NCBI RefSeq assembly: GCF_024171785.1
Contig: NZ_JAMTCK010000001.1
Location: forward strand, 186,134 to 250,133
DNA length: 64,000 bases
Source: Goodfellowiella coeruleoviolacea
GTDB taxonomy: Bacteria > Actinomycetota > Actinomycetes > Mycobacteriales > Pseudonocardiaceae
Reading direction: 5' to 3'
Shown here: positions 1 through 9,475 of the stretch, in pieces
Layout: the number at the start of each line of letters is the position of its first letter
Numbering within the stretch: position 1 is the stretch's first letter
Made by a program: the position numbers and the translations under genes
The notes under the pieces: generated by a model
The model's input: only the letters and a program-made list of their open reading frames with translations
What the model was told of the DNA's origin: nothing
The model's database searches: none

Positions 1-129
1 CTTGCTCCCGGCCATCAGGCTCGCCGCCACCGCGGCGACCAGCAGCACCAGGCCGATGCCCAGGGCCAGGGCCCGGCGCGACCAGCTGGCGCCGCCCGGC
101 GCCGCGCGCCGGGGCTCGGCCGTCGTCAC
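1..129 (-). CDS. Iron-siderophore ABC transporter permease, N-terminal fragment (FecCD type)
   Basis: Only the N-terminus is inside the window; the gene runs off the left edge. The chosen GTG start gives VTTAEPRRAAPG, a short basic segment (WSRR) and a first hydrophobic helix rich in L, V and A. It lies just downstream of the siderophore-binding lipoprotein gene on the same strand, where the permease normally sits. GAGGTG about 6 bases upstream is a good ribosome binding site for this start; an alternative GTG lies at 138. The FecCD assignment is inference from position plus one membrane helix. Confidence 0.6.
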   Translation of the reverse strand, partial: MTTAEPRRAAPGGASWSRRALALGIGLVLLVAAVAASLMAGSK

Positions 130-151
130 GGAGTTCACCTCGGCGAACGCC

Positions 152-1210
152 CTACTTCTTGTCGAGCAGCGCGAGCTTCTCGTCGATCTGCGGCAGGTAG
201 CGGTCGATCACCCAGGGCACGGTCAGCGGGTTGATCATCGAGGAGGCGGTCACGAACGGGTTGTCGTCGCTGGCCACGACCGCGCCCTTGGCGACCGCGG
301 GAATGGCCGCGTACAGCGGCTGGGCCTCGATCTCCCGGCGGGTCTGCGCGTCGGTGTAGAAGGTGAAGATCAGCTCGCTGTTGCGCAGTTCCTCGGCCTT
401 CTCCAGGCCGATCAGCGCGGAGTCGGTGCCCTCGGTCTCCGGGAAGGTCTCCACCACCGGGTCGACCTTGAGCCCCAGCTTCGCGACCATGGCCACGCGC
501 TGTTCGGTGGGCAGGAAGACGCCGAGGGTGCCCGGCCCGTTGGTGTAGATGTAGGAGAAGGTGTGCTGCGGGTAGTTCGGCCGGGACGCAGCCGCGTCGG
601 CGAACCGCTGGTTGATCTGGTCGATCAGGCCCTGGGCCTGGCTCGGCTTGCCCAGCGCCCTGCCGATGATCTTGATCTGCTCGTCCCAGTCGGTGCTCCA
701 CGCCTTGCCCGGGTAGGCGACCGTCGGCGCGATGCCGCTCAGCACGTCGTACTGCTCCTGGGTGATGCCCGACCACGGCGCCAGGATCACGTCGGGGTCC
801 AGTTCGAGGATCGCCTCGACGTCGAGCGTGTCCCCACCGGCGAACTGCTTGGGCAGCTCGGCGCCCGCCTTGGTCACCGCCTCGTGGATCCACGGCAGGT
901 AGCCGGTCGAGTCACTGCCCCACTCGTACTTCTCGATGCCCACCGGGATCTGCCCCAACGCGATCGCGGTCTCGGCGGAGCCCTGCCCCAGCGTGACCAC
1001 GCGCTGCGGCGCCGCCGGGATGGTCGCGGTGCCCAGCGCGCTCTCCACCGTGACGGGGAAGACCCCGTCGGCGGCGGCCGCACTGGGCGCGCTGCTGGTG
1101 CTCCCGCCGTCCGACTGCTCCGCCGCGCATCCGGTGATTCCCAGGGCGACCAGGGCGACCACCGCGCCGAGGACCCGACGGCGGCCGTAGTGCAGGGCTG
1201 ACTTCATCAC
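152..1210 (-). CDS. Iron-siderophore ABC transporter substrate-binding lipoprotein (FecB/FepB-like)
   Basis: This 352-residue protein should capture a ferric siderophore outside the membrane and hand it to the FecCD permease encoded next on the same strand. The N-terminus has basic residues (YGRRR), a hydrophobic stretch and a lipobox ending ITGC at about residue 28, so it should be a lipid-anchored exported protein. The mature part has the type III binding-protein pattern: a PQRVVTLG strand near the start, the LELDPDVILAPW motif, a long connecting helix and a C-terminal second lobe. GTG at 1210 and ATG at 1207 are adjacent possible starts, neither with a strong ribosome binding site. An IdeR-like iron box lies about 125 bases upstream, so iron repression is likely. 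Confidence 0.9.
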   Translation of the reverse strand: MMKSALHYGRRRVLGAVVALVALGITGCAAEQSDGGSTSSAPSAAAADGVFPVTVESALGTATIPAAPQRVVTLGQGSAETAIALGQIPVGIEKYEWGSDSTGYLPWIHEAVTKAGAELPKQFAGGDTLDVEAILELDPDVILAPWSGITQEQYDVLSGIAPTVAYPGKAWSTDWDEQIKIIGRALGKPSQAQGLIDQINQRFADAAASRPNYPQHTFSYIYTNGPGTLGVFLPTEQRVAMVAKLGLKVDPVVETFPETEGTDSALIGLEKAEELRNSELIFTFYTDAQTRREIEAQPLYAAIPAVAKGAVVASDDNPFVTASSMINPLTVPWVIDRYLPQIDEKLALLDKK

Positions 1211-1333
1211 GTTCGACTTTCGTTGTTGTCAGGCCGACCACGCGGGAGTCAGGTGTGGTGACCGGCCTTGGGAGCACGAGGGCCGTTCGGCCAGCTCTCC
1301 AGGGATGTCCACGAAGAGCCAGCTCAGCGGCAC

Positions 1334-1352
1334 GAAGGGCAGCCTAACCTGA
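1334..1352 (-). promoter_or_regulatory. IdeR/DtxR-like iron box upstream of the siderophore-binding protein gene
   Basis: Read on the minus strand the site is TCAGGTTAGGCTGCCCTTC. It matches the IdeR consensus TTAGGTTAGGCTAACCTAA at 14 of 19 positions, including an unbroken GGTTAGGCT core. It lies upstream of the binding-protein and permease genes, where iron-dependent repression is expected. Confidence 0.65.
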
Positions 1353-1936
1353 GTTGCACGATCTTCAAAGACCCGACCGAGGACAGTGGTGCGCCGCACG
1401 ATCGTCGACGACCACCGGTCGCCGACGACCGGCCCGGCGACAGACCCGGTGGCAGCCGGTTCGTCGGGTAAGGTGCGAGGCGGTAGGACGTGACCAGGGA
1501 GTGGATGGCGTGCGCGGGAACTCACCGGGCCCGGTGGCCAGGCGGGATGTGACGGTCGTGTCACTTCCCGGCTTCGCCGCGACCACCCGGCCGGTCCCCT
1601 GCTCCGCCGGGGACGCGCCCTGGTCGGCGAGCGGCCCCGGCCTCGCCGGCTGGCCGACCCACGCCCCCTACAACCGGCTCGCCTCGGGCTGCCGCCCACC
1701 GGGCTGCCGCGCTCCCGCCCGCCGGGTGCGTGGCCGCCGCGTCCGCTACGTGATCGGCGACGAGCCCGGCCAGGTCAACGGCATGCGATGGCACGGCCCG
1801 CGCCGCTGACGCACCCTGCCTGCCCCGGGACTCCCGTCACCGGGCGCTGACGGGCGGCGGTGCGGCACGCGGCTGTCCGCGACCACCAGTCAGCCCGACT
1901 CCGGGGCCGTGCCGTGCCCCGGTCAGGAGCCATCAC
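1353..1936. other. Intergenic region, no confident gene
   Basis: This stretch lies between the iron box and trpB. Short open frames exist on both strands, but none has a convincing ribosome binding site or recognisable protein. It contains a possible 8-codon peptide (1783-1809, one Trp codon) followed by a hairpin CCCGTCA / TGACGGG at 1833-1854, a weak hint of trp leader control only. Confidence 0.4.
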
Positions 1937-3195
<1,259 letters not shown>

Positions 3196-3199
<4 letters not shown>

Positions 3200-4056
3200 C
3201 CAGCACCAGCCAGCCGCCCACCGGCAACCTCGCCCTGCTCGACAGCACCCTCGCCAGGGCGAAGGCCGAGCACCGCGCGGCCCTCATCACCTACCTCCCG
3301 GCCGGGTTCCCCACCGTCGACGCGGGCATCGACGCCATCACCGCCGCACTGGCCGCCGGCGCGGACATCATCGAGGTCGGGCTGCCGCACAGCGACCCGG
3401 TGCTCGACGGCCCGGTCATCCAGACCGCGGACACCATCGCCCTGCGCGGCGGCGTGAAGATCGCCGACGTGCTGCGCACCGTTCGCGCGGCCCACCAGGC
3501 CTCCGGCGCGCCCATCCTGGTGATGACCTACTGGAACCCGGTCGACCGCTACGGGGTCGAGCGGTTCGCCGCCGAACTCGCCGCGGCCGGCGGGGCCGGC
3601 TGCGTCCTGCCCGACCTCCCGGTGGAGGAGTCCGCGGCCTGGCGCGAGCAGGCCGAGAAGCACGGCCTCGCCACGGTCTTCGTGGTCGCGCCCAGCAGCA
3701 CTGACGAGCGGCTGGCCAGCATCACCGCGCACGGCTCCGGCTTCGTCTACGCCGCGTCGCTGATGGGCGTCACCGGCACCCGCGCCGTGGCCAGCACCGC
3801 GGCCCGCACGCTCGTCGAGCGCGTCCGCGCCACCACCGACCTGCCGGTCTGCGTCGGTCTCGGGGTCTCCGACGCCGACCAGGCCGCCGAGGTCGCGGGC
3901 TTCGCCGACGGCGTCATCGTCGGCACCGCCCTGGTCAGGTGCCTGCTCGACGCCCCCGACCAGGCCGCGGGCGTGCAGGCGGTGCGGGAGCTGACCGCCG
4001 ACCTGGCCGACGGCGTGCGCCGTTCCGACACCCCGGTGCCGCAGCCGACCAGCTGA
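3196..4056 (+). CDS. trpA: Tryptophan synthase alpha chain
   Basis: This subunit splits indole-3-glycerol phosphate and passes indole to TrpB. The 286-residue TIM barrel has the catalytic Glu in [12 protein letters not shown] and the Asp in the same segment, the PDLPVEES strand, and the phosphate-binding CVGLGVSD near the C-terminus. The segment reads [10 protein letters not shown] where most TrpAs have FSDPLADGPV, a mild substitution. It starts at a GTG inside the trpB stop. Confidence 0.96.
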
Positions 4057-4148
4057 CCGGCTGATCGCCCGACGGGAGCGAGGTCGGCGCGGCGACTGCC
4101 CGCGTCGGCCTCGTCCACCCGTGCTGGCCAGCGCCGACCGGTTGTCCG

Positions 4149-5903
4149 GTGTGGACGGGGCCGGGGAGTTTCCCGGGTGGACCCGCTGGGCAACCGCGAG
4201 GTGTGCCAGCCAGCCCCGGGGACGACCGCACCGACGCCACCCACCCGGACCGCTCGACCGCCGAGCGGCTGCGGCGGGCCGCCCAGGAGGTCTTCGGCTG
4301 GGAGCTGCGGCCCGAGCAGCTCACCGCCATGACCCGGCTCGCCGCCGGGCGGGACGTGCTCGTGGTGATGCCCACCGGCGCCGGCAAGTCCGCCATCTAC
4401 CAGGTGCCCACCCTGCTGCTGGCCGGGCCGACCGTGGTGGTGTCCCCGCTGCTGGCGTTGCAGCGCGACCAGGTCGAGCACCTGGACACCGCGCGGGCGC
4501 CGGACGCGGTCGCGGTGAACTCGGCCCAGCGGGCGCGGGAGGGCCGGCGGGCCTGGCGGGAGGTCCGCGAGGGCGAGGCCGAGTACGTCTTCCTCTCCCC
4601 GGAACAACTGGCCAAGCACGAGGTCATCGAGCGGCTCGCCGGCATCGGCCCCGGCCTGTTCGTGGTGGACGAGGCACACTGCGTGTCCGCGTGGGGTCAC
4701 GACTTCCGCCCCGACTACCTGCGGCTGCGGCACGCCGTCGAGGAACTGGGCCACCCGCCGGTGCTGGCGCTGACCGCCACGGCGGCCGCGCCGGTGCGCC
4801 AGGACATCATCGACCACCTGGGCATGCGCGACCCGCTGTGCGTGGTCACCGGGTTCGACCGGCCCAACCTGCGGCTGGCCGTGCGGCACGCCGGCACCGA
4901 CGACGACAAGCGCGCGGCCGTGCTCGACTGGGTGGCCAACGCCGCCGCGCCGGGCCTGGTGTACGCGGCCACCCGCCGGGACACCGAGCGGTACCAGGCC
5001 GAACTGGCCGCCCGGGGCGTGTCGGCGGCGGCCTTCCACGCGGGCATGCGGGTGGCCGACCGGCGGGCCGTGCACGAGCGGTTCCTGGCCGACGAGGTGG
5101 CCGTGGTGGTGGCCACCTCGGCGTTCGGCATGGGCATCGACAAACCCAACGTGCGGTTCGTGGCGCACGCCTCGGTGCCGGACTCGCTGGACTCCTACTA
5201 CCAGGAGATCGGCCGGGCCGGCCGGGACGGCGAACCCGCCGACACGGTGTTGTTCTACCGGCCGCAAGACCTCGGCCTGCAACGGTTTCTCACCGCGCGC
5301 CGACTCGACCGGGACGCCATCCACCGCCTGGCCACCGCCCTGCGGGAGGCGACCGAGCCGATCCGCCCCGCCCAGCTGGCCGAACGGGTGGGCCTGTCCC
5401 GCCACAAAACCACCAACCTGGTCAACCTGCTGGAGCAGGCCGGCGCGGCGCGCACCGGCGAAGCCGGCCAGGTGTCCTATCAGGACAGTTCAGTCAGTCC
5501 TGGCCAGGCCATGACACGCGTGGTCGAGGTCGCCGAGACGCTGCGCCGGTTGAACCGCTCCCGCATCGAGATGATGCGCGGCTACGCCGAAACCCGGTCC
5601 TGCCGCCGCCAGTTCCTGCTCGGCTACTTCGGCGAGGAACTCGACCAGCCCTGCGGCAACTGCGACACCTGCACCAGCGGCAGCGCCACCGAGCACACCT
5701 CGGCCACGACCGACGACAACACCGACTTCACCCCGGAAACCCGGGTGCGGCACCGCCAGTGGGGTCCGGGCGTGGTCATGCACCGCGAAGCCGACCGCGT
5801 CACCGTCCTGTTCGAACAGGTCGGCTACAAAACCCTGGCCCTGAACGACATCCACGACCACCACCTGCTCACCCCGCAACCCGAACCCACGCCGCCCGGA
5901 TGA
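4149..5903 (+). CDS. RecQ-family ATP-dependent DNA helicase
   Basis: A superfamily 2 3'-to-5' DNA helicase for repair and recombination. It has Walker A MPTGAGKS (about residue 73), DEAH followed by CVSAWGHDFRPDY (about 173), the SAFGMGIDKPNVR segment, QEIGRAGRDGE, and a zinc-binding Cys cluster ending CGNCDTC (about 500). There is no HRDC domain; instead the C-terminus has a short basic beta-rich tail (RHRQWGPGVVMH). At about 584 residues it is typical of actinobacterial short RecQ proteins. The start is uncertain: GTG 4149 gives an unconserved leader and GTG 4203 is a good alternative. A 32-bp repeat also found at 7297 lies inside the coding sequence at 5463-5494. Confidence 0.9.
   Translation: MWTGPGSFPGGPAGQPRGVPASPGDDRTDATHPDRSTAERLRRAAQEVFGWELRPEQLTAMTRLAAGRDVLVVMPTGAGKSAIYQVPTLLLAGPTVVVSPLLALQRDQVEHLDTARAPDAVAVNSAQRAREGRRAWREVREGEAEYVFLSPEQLAKHEVIERLAGIGPGLFVVDEAHCVSAWGHDFRPDYLRLRHAVEELGHPPVLALTATAAAPVRQDIIDHLGMRDPLCVVTGFDRPNLRLAVRHAGTDDDKRAAVLDWVANAAAPGLVYAATRRDTERYQAELAARGVSAAAFHAGMRVADRRAVHERFLADEVAVVVATSAFGMGIDKPNVRFVAHASVPDSLDSYYQEIGRAGRDGEPADTVLFYRPQDLGLQRFLTARRLDRDAIHRLATALREATEPIRPAQLAERVGLSRHKTTNLVNLLEQAGAARTGEAGQVSYQDSSVSPGQAMTRVVEVAETLRRLNRSRIEMMRGYAETRSCRRQFLLGYFGEELDQPCGNCDTCTSGSATEHTSATTDDNTDFTPETRVRHRQWGPGVVMHREADRVTVLFEQVGYKTLALNDIHDHHLLTPQPEPTPPG
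5463..5494 (+). repeat. Copy 1 of a 32-bp repeat with a TGTCCTA-T-CAGGACA palindrome
   Basis: The sequence matches 7297-7328 at 28 of 32 positions. Here it lies within recQ and encodes the segment around VSYQDSSVS; its inverted repeat has one mismatch in the arms. Confidence 0.7.
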
Positions 5904-6155
5904 TCCCCGGGGTTCGGAACCCCGATCGCATCGCGCACAACTCACCCATCCCGGTCACATTCATCAGCTACGAGCGAAAGTTCCGCACCGACCCGCGTGA
6001 CGCGCCACCGCTCCTGACGTGCGCTTCCTGCCCGGGGACGGGCTCTGCGCCTGGTCCGATGTTGCCCCGCCCCTGACACATCTGGACATCCACCCAGGAC
6101 GAGACTGCCGGCGACCACCCGCCAACCCAACGGATCGTTGAAGGGGAAACCACCC

Positions 6156-7151
6156 GTGACCACCGCAACCAGCGTCGTGGACGACCTCATGGAGCGTTTC
6201 GAGGACACGCCACTGCGCATCGGAACCCGCACCACCCCACTCGCCACGGCGCAGACCCAGCGGGTGATCGCCGCGATCGAGCGCCTCGCCCCGGGGATCG
6301 CGATCGAGCCCGTGGGCATCGAGACCTCCGCCGACCTGTGGACCGGCGACCTCTCGCAGCTCGGCGGCAAGGGCAACTTCACCAAGGAGATCGACCGGGC
6401 ACTGGTCTCGGGGCGCGTCGACATCGCCGTGCACTCCATGAAGGACGTGCCCGGAGACGTGCCGCTGCCCACGGGCACCGAGTTCGGCGCGTACCTGGCC
6501 CGCGGTGACGTGCACGACGTGGTGATCACCCGAGACGGTCGAGCCCTGGCCGAGTTGCCCGCCGGCTCGAAGGTCGGCACCAGCGCGGTGCGCCGGCGCG
6601 CGCAACTGTCGCTGTACCGCCCGGACCTGATCACCGAGCGGGTGCGGGGTGGCATCGACACCCGGATCAAGAAGTTGGACGCCGGCGAGTACGACGCCAT
6701 CTTGCTGGCCCGCACCGGTTTGGAGCGGATCGGCTTGGACCACCGGATCACCGAGGTGTTGCCGACCACGTGGGCGGACGGCAGCACGGTGGCGGTGGTG
6801 CCGGCGGTCGGCGCGGCCGTGATCGGCGTGCAGGCGCGCACCGCTGACGAGCCGGTGATGCGGCTGTTGGCGGAGATCAACGACGACACCACGGCCCGGC
6901 ACATCACGGCCGAACGAACGATGCTGCACATGCTGCGCGGGCACTGCAACTCGCCGATCGCCGGGCACGCCCACACCACCCCGGACGGGCAACTGTCGCT
7001 GTTCGGGATGGTGTTCAACCGGGACGGCAGCAAGTGGGTGCGCTCGCACGGGTGGGGGCCGACGGACGACCCGGCCAGCCTCGGCGCGTGGGTCGCCGAT
7101 GACCTGCTCCGCCAGGGTGCCCGCCGGCTCATCATGGCCACCAAGCGGTGA
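6156..7151 (+). CDS. hemC: Hydroxymethylbilane synthase (porphobilinogen deaminase)
   Basis: The enzyme condenses four porphobilinogens into hydroxymethylbilane for tetrapyrrole synthesis. The 331-residue protein shows the LRIGTRTTPLA N-terminus, SQLGGKGNFTKEIDRAL, AVHSMKDVP with its basic and acidic active-site residues, GTSAVRRRAQL, and a cofactor cysteine in RGHCNSPIAGHA. That last motif differs from the usual GGCQVPIG, so this may be a divergent or specialised paralogue. GTG 6156 is preferred because GAAGGGG lies about 12 bases upstream. It stands alone, away from hemA, hemD or hemB. Confidence 0.9.
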   Translation: MTTATSVVDDLMERFEDTPLRIGTRTTPLATAQTQRVIAAIERLAPGIAIEPVGIETSADLWTGDLSQLGGKGNFTKEIDRALVSGRVDIAVHSMKDVPGDVPLPTGTEFGAYLARGDVHDVVITRDGRALAELPAGSKVGTSAVRRRAQLSLYRPDLITERVRGGIDTRIKKLDAGEYDAILLARTGLERIGLDHRITEVLPTTWADGSTVAVVPAVGAAVIGVQARTADEPVMRLLAEINDDTTARHITAERTMLHMLRGHCNSPIAGHAHTTPDGQLSLFGMVFNRDGSKWVRSHGWGPTDDPASLGAWVADDLLRQGARRLIMATKR

Positions 7152-7217
7152 GGACGGCCCCGGGGCACCCGGCGACCGCCGCCGGCCTGATCGTGGAACA
7201 AGGCTGAGACCAACGAG

Positions 7218-7248
7218 CCCCGCGCCTCCCGTGCAGGTGGGCGCGGGG
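7218..7248 (+). terminator. Rho-independent-type hairpin after hemC
   Basis: Arms CCCCGCGCCTCCC and GGTGGGCGCGGGG close a GTGCA loop, with one mismatch and one G-T pair. There is no strong U-run, as is usual in actinomycetes. Confidence 0.65.
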
Positions 7249-7296
7249 GGACTGCTCGCGTCAGGGGCTGGGCCGGCTGGGCGTGTCGCCGGTGAG

Positions 7297-7328
7297 GCCG
7301 GCCGCGTGTCCTATTAGGACAGATCAGT
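7297..7328 (+). repeat. Copy 2 of the 32-bp repeat, with perfect palindrome TGTCCTATTAGGACA
   Basis: Matches 5463-5494 at 28 of 32 positions. The palindrome (7307-7321) is perfect about its centre T. It lies between the hemC terminator and the end of a converging gene, so it is not in an obvious promoter. Confidence 0.7.
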
Positions 7329-7356
7329 GTTCAGCGGAGACGGTGGCGCGTGGGCC

Positions 7357-7782
7357 TCACAGCGCGGCCAGGGCCAGCACACCGGCGACGGCCAGGGCGG
7401 CGACCTTCAGGACCTCGGCGGCGATGTAGCCGAAGTGGGCCCGGGACCGGGGTGGTGTCTCGCCCGCGAGCACCCGGTCGGAGCGGCGGTTGAGCACGGG
7501 CCGGATCGCGACGAGTTGCAGCACCAGCAGGACGACCGCGGCCACGACCGCCACCAGCACCGGGCCGGGCACGCCGCCCACCAGCGACGCGACCACGACG
7601 ACCAGTGCGAGCACCACCTCGACCGCGTTGAGGGCCCGGAACACGATCCGGCCGATGCCCAGTCCAATGCGGACGGTCACGTCCGGGGCGCGGAACTTCA
7701 GCGGCGCCTCCAGGAACGAGATCGCCAGCACCATGCCCAACCACAGGAAACCAACACCGGCGACCACCGCTGTTCCGGCCAC
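7357..7782 (-). CDS. Small integral membrane protein of unknown function
   Basis: The 141-residue protein appears to have four hydrophobic segments: VAGVGFLWLGMVLAI, VEVVLALVVVVASLV, VLVAVVAAVVLLVLQL and a C-terminal LKVAALAVAGVLALAAL. A polar, basic loop (RPVLNRRSDRVLAGETPPRSR) separates the last two. GGGAGGTGGG just upstream supports the GTG start. It follows the zinc-ribbon gene on the same strand with a 23-base gap, so the two probably form a transcription unit. I do not recognise a function. Confidence 0.7.
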   Translation of the reverse strand: MAGTAVVAGVGFLWLGMVLAISFLEAPLKFRAPDVTVRIGLGIGRIVFRALNAVEVVLALVVVVASLVGGVPGPVLVAVVAAVVLLVLQLVAIRPVLNRRSDRVLAGETPPRSRAHFGYIAAEVLKVAALAVAGVLALAAL

Positions 7783-7805
7783 GTCACACCCACCTCCCGG
7801 TCTGC

Positions 7806-7982
7806 CTACTCCGCGGGCACCGCCGCGCCGCACCGCCCGCACACCGCGGGCGGCTCGTCCTCGACGAACAGCCCGCACTCCGGGCACACGCGCGACAGCC
7901 AGCACACCGGGTCGCCGCCCTGGGCGTCGGCTGGTGCGGCGGCTGCGGTCTCGGGGTCGCGCTGGGGGTCGTTGTCCGACAC
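7806..7982 (-). CDS. Small Cys-rich putative zinc-ribbon protein
   Basis: A 58-residue acidic protein with CWLSRVCPECGLF followed by VCGRCGAAVPAE. Its two CxxC knuckles (CPEC and CGRC) could form one zinc ribbon, with another Cys just before. GAAGAGG about 8-10 bases ahead of GTG 7982 supports this start rather than longer upstream alternatives. Unknown role. Confidence 0.6.
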   Translation of the reverse strand: MSDNDPQRDPETAAAAPADAQGGDPVCWLSRVCPECGLFVEDEPPAVCGRCGAAVPAE

Positions 7983-8182
7983 CGGTTTGCCCACCTCTTC
8001 CCAACGCTGACCACTGTGGACACCAGGTGGGGTGAGCGAGGGCCGGCCCCACCGGTGCGAGCCCGAGCCGATTCTAGGTAAGCGGGTGCTCACCCGTGGG
8101 GTCGACGTGACGCACCGGACACGCGTGGTGCGTGGCGCTGGTCACCGCCGCTGGCCGCACCGCGGGGCCGCACCGCGGGGCC

Positions 8183-9448
8183 TCAGCGCGGGGCTCCGGC
8201 CACGGCGGTGCCCTGGACGAGCGGCCAGTTCAGCGGCGCACCGGCGCAGTGCAGGGCGCCGAGCTGGGTGCGGAACCGCAGCGCCGCATCACCGCCCCGG
8301 CGCACGGTGGAGAGCACCGTCGCCGACAGGCCGGCGTGCTCGGCGTTCTCCCGCAGCGCGTGGGTGAGCAGCGGGTGCGGCGACACCTCCACGAAGAGCC
8401 GGTGCCCGTCGGCCAGTGCCGCGTTCACCGCGCTGGCGAACCGGACCGGACGGCGCAGGTTGCTCGTCCAGTAACCGGCGTCCAGGGCGGGCTGCGCCCG
8501 GGGGTCGTCCAGCACGGTCGAGTAGAACCGGACCCGGGGCCGGGCCGGCCGGAGGGTGGCCAGCGCGGCGGCCAGTTCCGGCAGGATCGGCTCCACCTGG
8601 GGTGAGTGGGACGCCACCTCGACCTTGACCGTCCTGGCCATCAGCTCGCGCGCCTCCCAGGCGGCCACCAGCGCGCTGACCTGTCCCGGTTCCCCGGCGA
8701 TCACCGTGGAGGTCGGTCCGGACAGGGCGGCGATCGACACGCCGCCGTGGCCGTGCTCGGCGAGGTCGGCGCGGACCTCCTGCTCGGACAGCGCGACCAT
8801 GGCCATGGCCCCGGCGCCGGCGATCCGCCGCATCAGCGCGGAGCGGCGGCAGATGGCCCTGGCGCCGTCGGCGTGGCTCAGCGCGCCGACGGCCACCGCC
8901 GCGGCGATCTCGCCCATGGAGTGGCCGATCACCGCGGCGGGTTCCGGACCGTAGGCGCGCCAGGTCGCGGCCAACGCCACCTGCATGGCGAACAGCGTCG
9001 GCTGCACCTGGGCGACGTCGGTGACCGCCGCCGGCCCGGACAGCACCTCCCGCAGGGAGAACCCGGCCTCGGCGGCCACGAGCGGTTCCAGCAGGTCGAT
9101 CTGGTCGGCGAAGACCGGCTCGCTGGCGAGCAGGGCAGCGCCCATGCCCGCCCACTGCGAGCCGTGCCCGGAGAACACCCACACCGGTGCGGTGGACGGG
9201 CCCACCGCGCCAACCGCCGCGCCGGTGCCCGGCTGGTCCTCCGCGACGGACCGCAGCCGGGCCGCCAGCTGCCCGTGGTCCTCGGCCACCACCACGGCCC
9301 GGACCGGCAGGTGTTCGCGCGCGCTCAGCTCCGCGGCGAGCGCGGGCAGTGGCCGGGCCTGTTCGTCGACCTCGTCGGCCAACCTGGCCGCGACCGCGTG
9401 CAGTTCGGCGGTTGCCGTCGCGGAGATCGGAAACAGGAGGTTCGGCAC
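8183..9448 (-). CDS. Free-standing malonyl-type acyltransferase
   Basis: A discrete acyltransferase that should load an extender unit (malonyl-type by family) onto the acyl carrier protein encoded in the same operon. It resembles an excised modular-PKS AT domain: a KS-AT-linker-like N-terminus, WVFSGHGSQWAGMG, the active-site GHSMGEIAAAVA, and a C-terminal HPLLTHALRENA post-AT linker. GGAAGGGGAG about 6 bases upstream favours GTG 9448 over GTG 9466. It is the last gene of the leftward biosynthetic operon. The typical specificity motif is not clear enough for me to choose between malonyl and methylmalonyl. Confidence 0.88.
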   Translation of the reverse strand: MPNLLFPISATATAELHAVAARLADEVDEQARPLPALAAELSAREHLPVRAVVVAEDHGQLAARLRSVAEDQPGTGAAVGAVGPSTAPVWVFSGHGSQWAGMGAALLASEPVFADQIDLLEPLVAAEAGFSLREVLSGPAAVTDVAQVQPTLFAMQVALAATWRAYGPEPAAVIGHSMGEIAAAVAVGALSHADGARAICRRSALMRRIAGAGAMAMVALSEQEVRADLAEHGHGGVSIAALSGPTSTVIAGEPGQVSALVAAWEARELMARTVKVEVASHSPQVEPILPELAAALATLRPARPRVRFYSTVLDDPRAQPALDAGYWTSNLRRPVRFASAVNAALADGHRLFVEVSPHPLLTHALRENAEHAGLSATVLSTVRRGGDAALRFRTQLGALHCAGAPLNWPLVQGTAVAGAPR

Positions 9449-9475
9449 GGGTGCTCCCCTTCCCACGCGGTGGTG

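Noticed and set aside
1510-1809. A possible small gene before trpB
   Set aside because: Composition is Arg/Pro/Gly-rich like a GC-frame artefact, no ribosome binding site, and an overlapping opposite-strand frame is equally open.
1783-1854. A possible trp leader: peptide MRWHGPRR followed by a hairpin
   Set aside because: Only one Trp codon, no clear ribosome binding site, no alternative pairing I could build, and no U-run after the hairpin.
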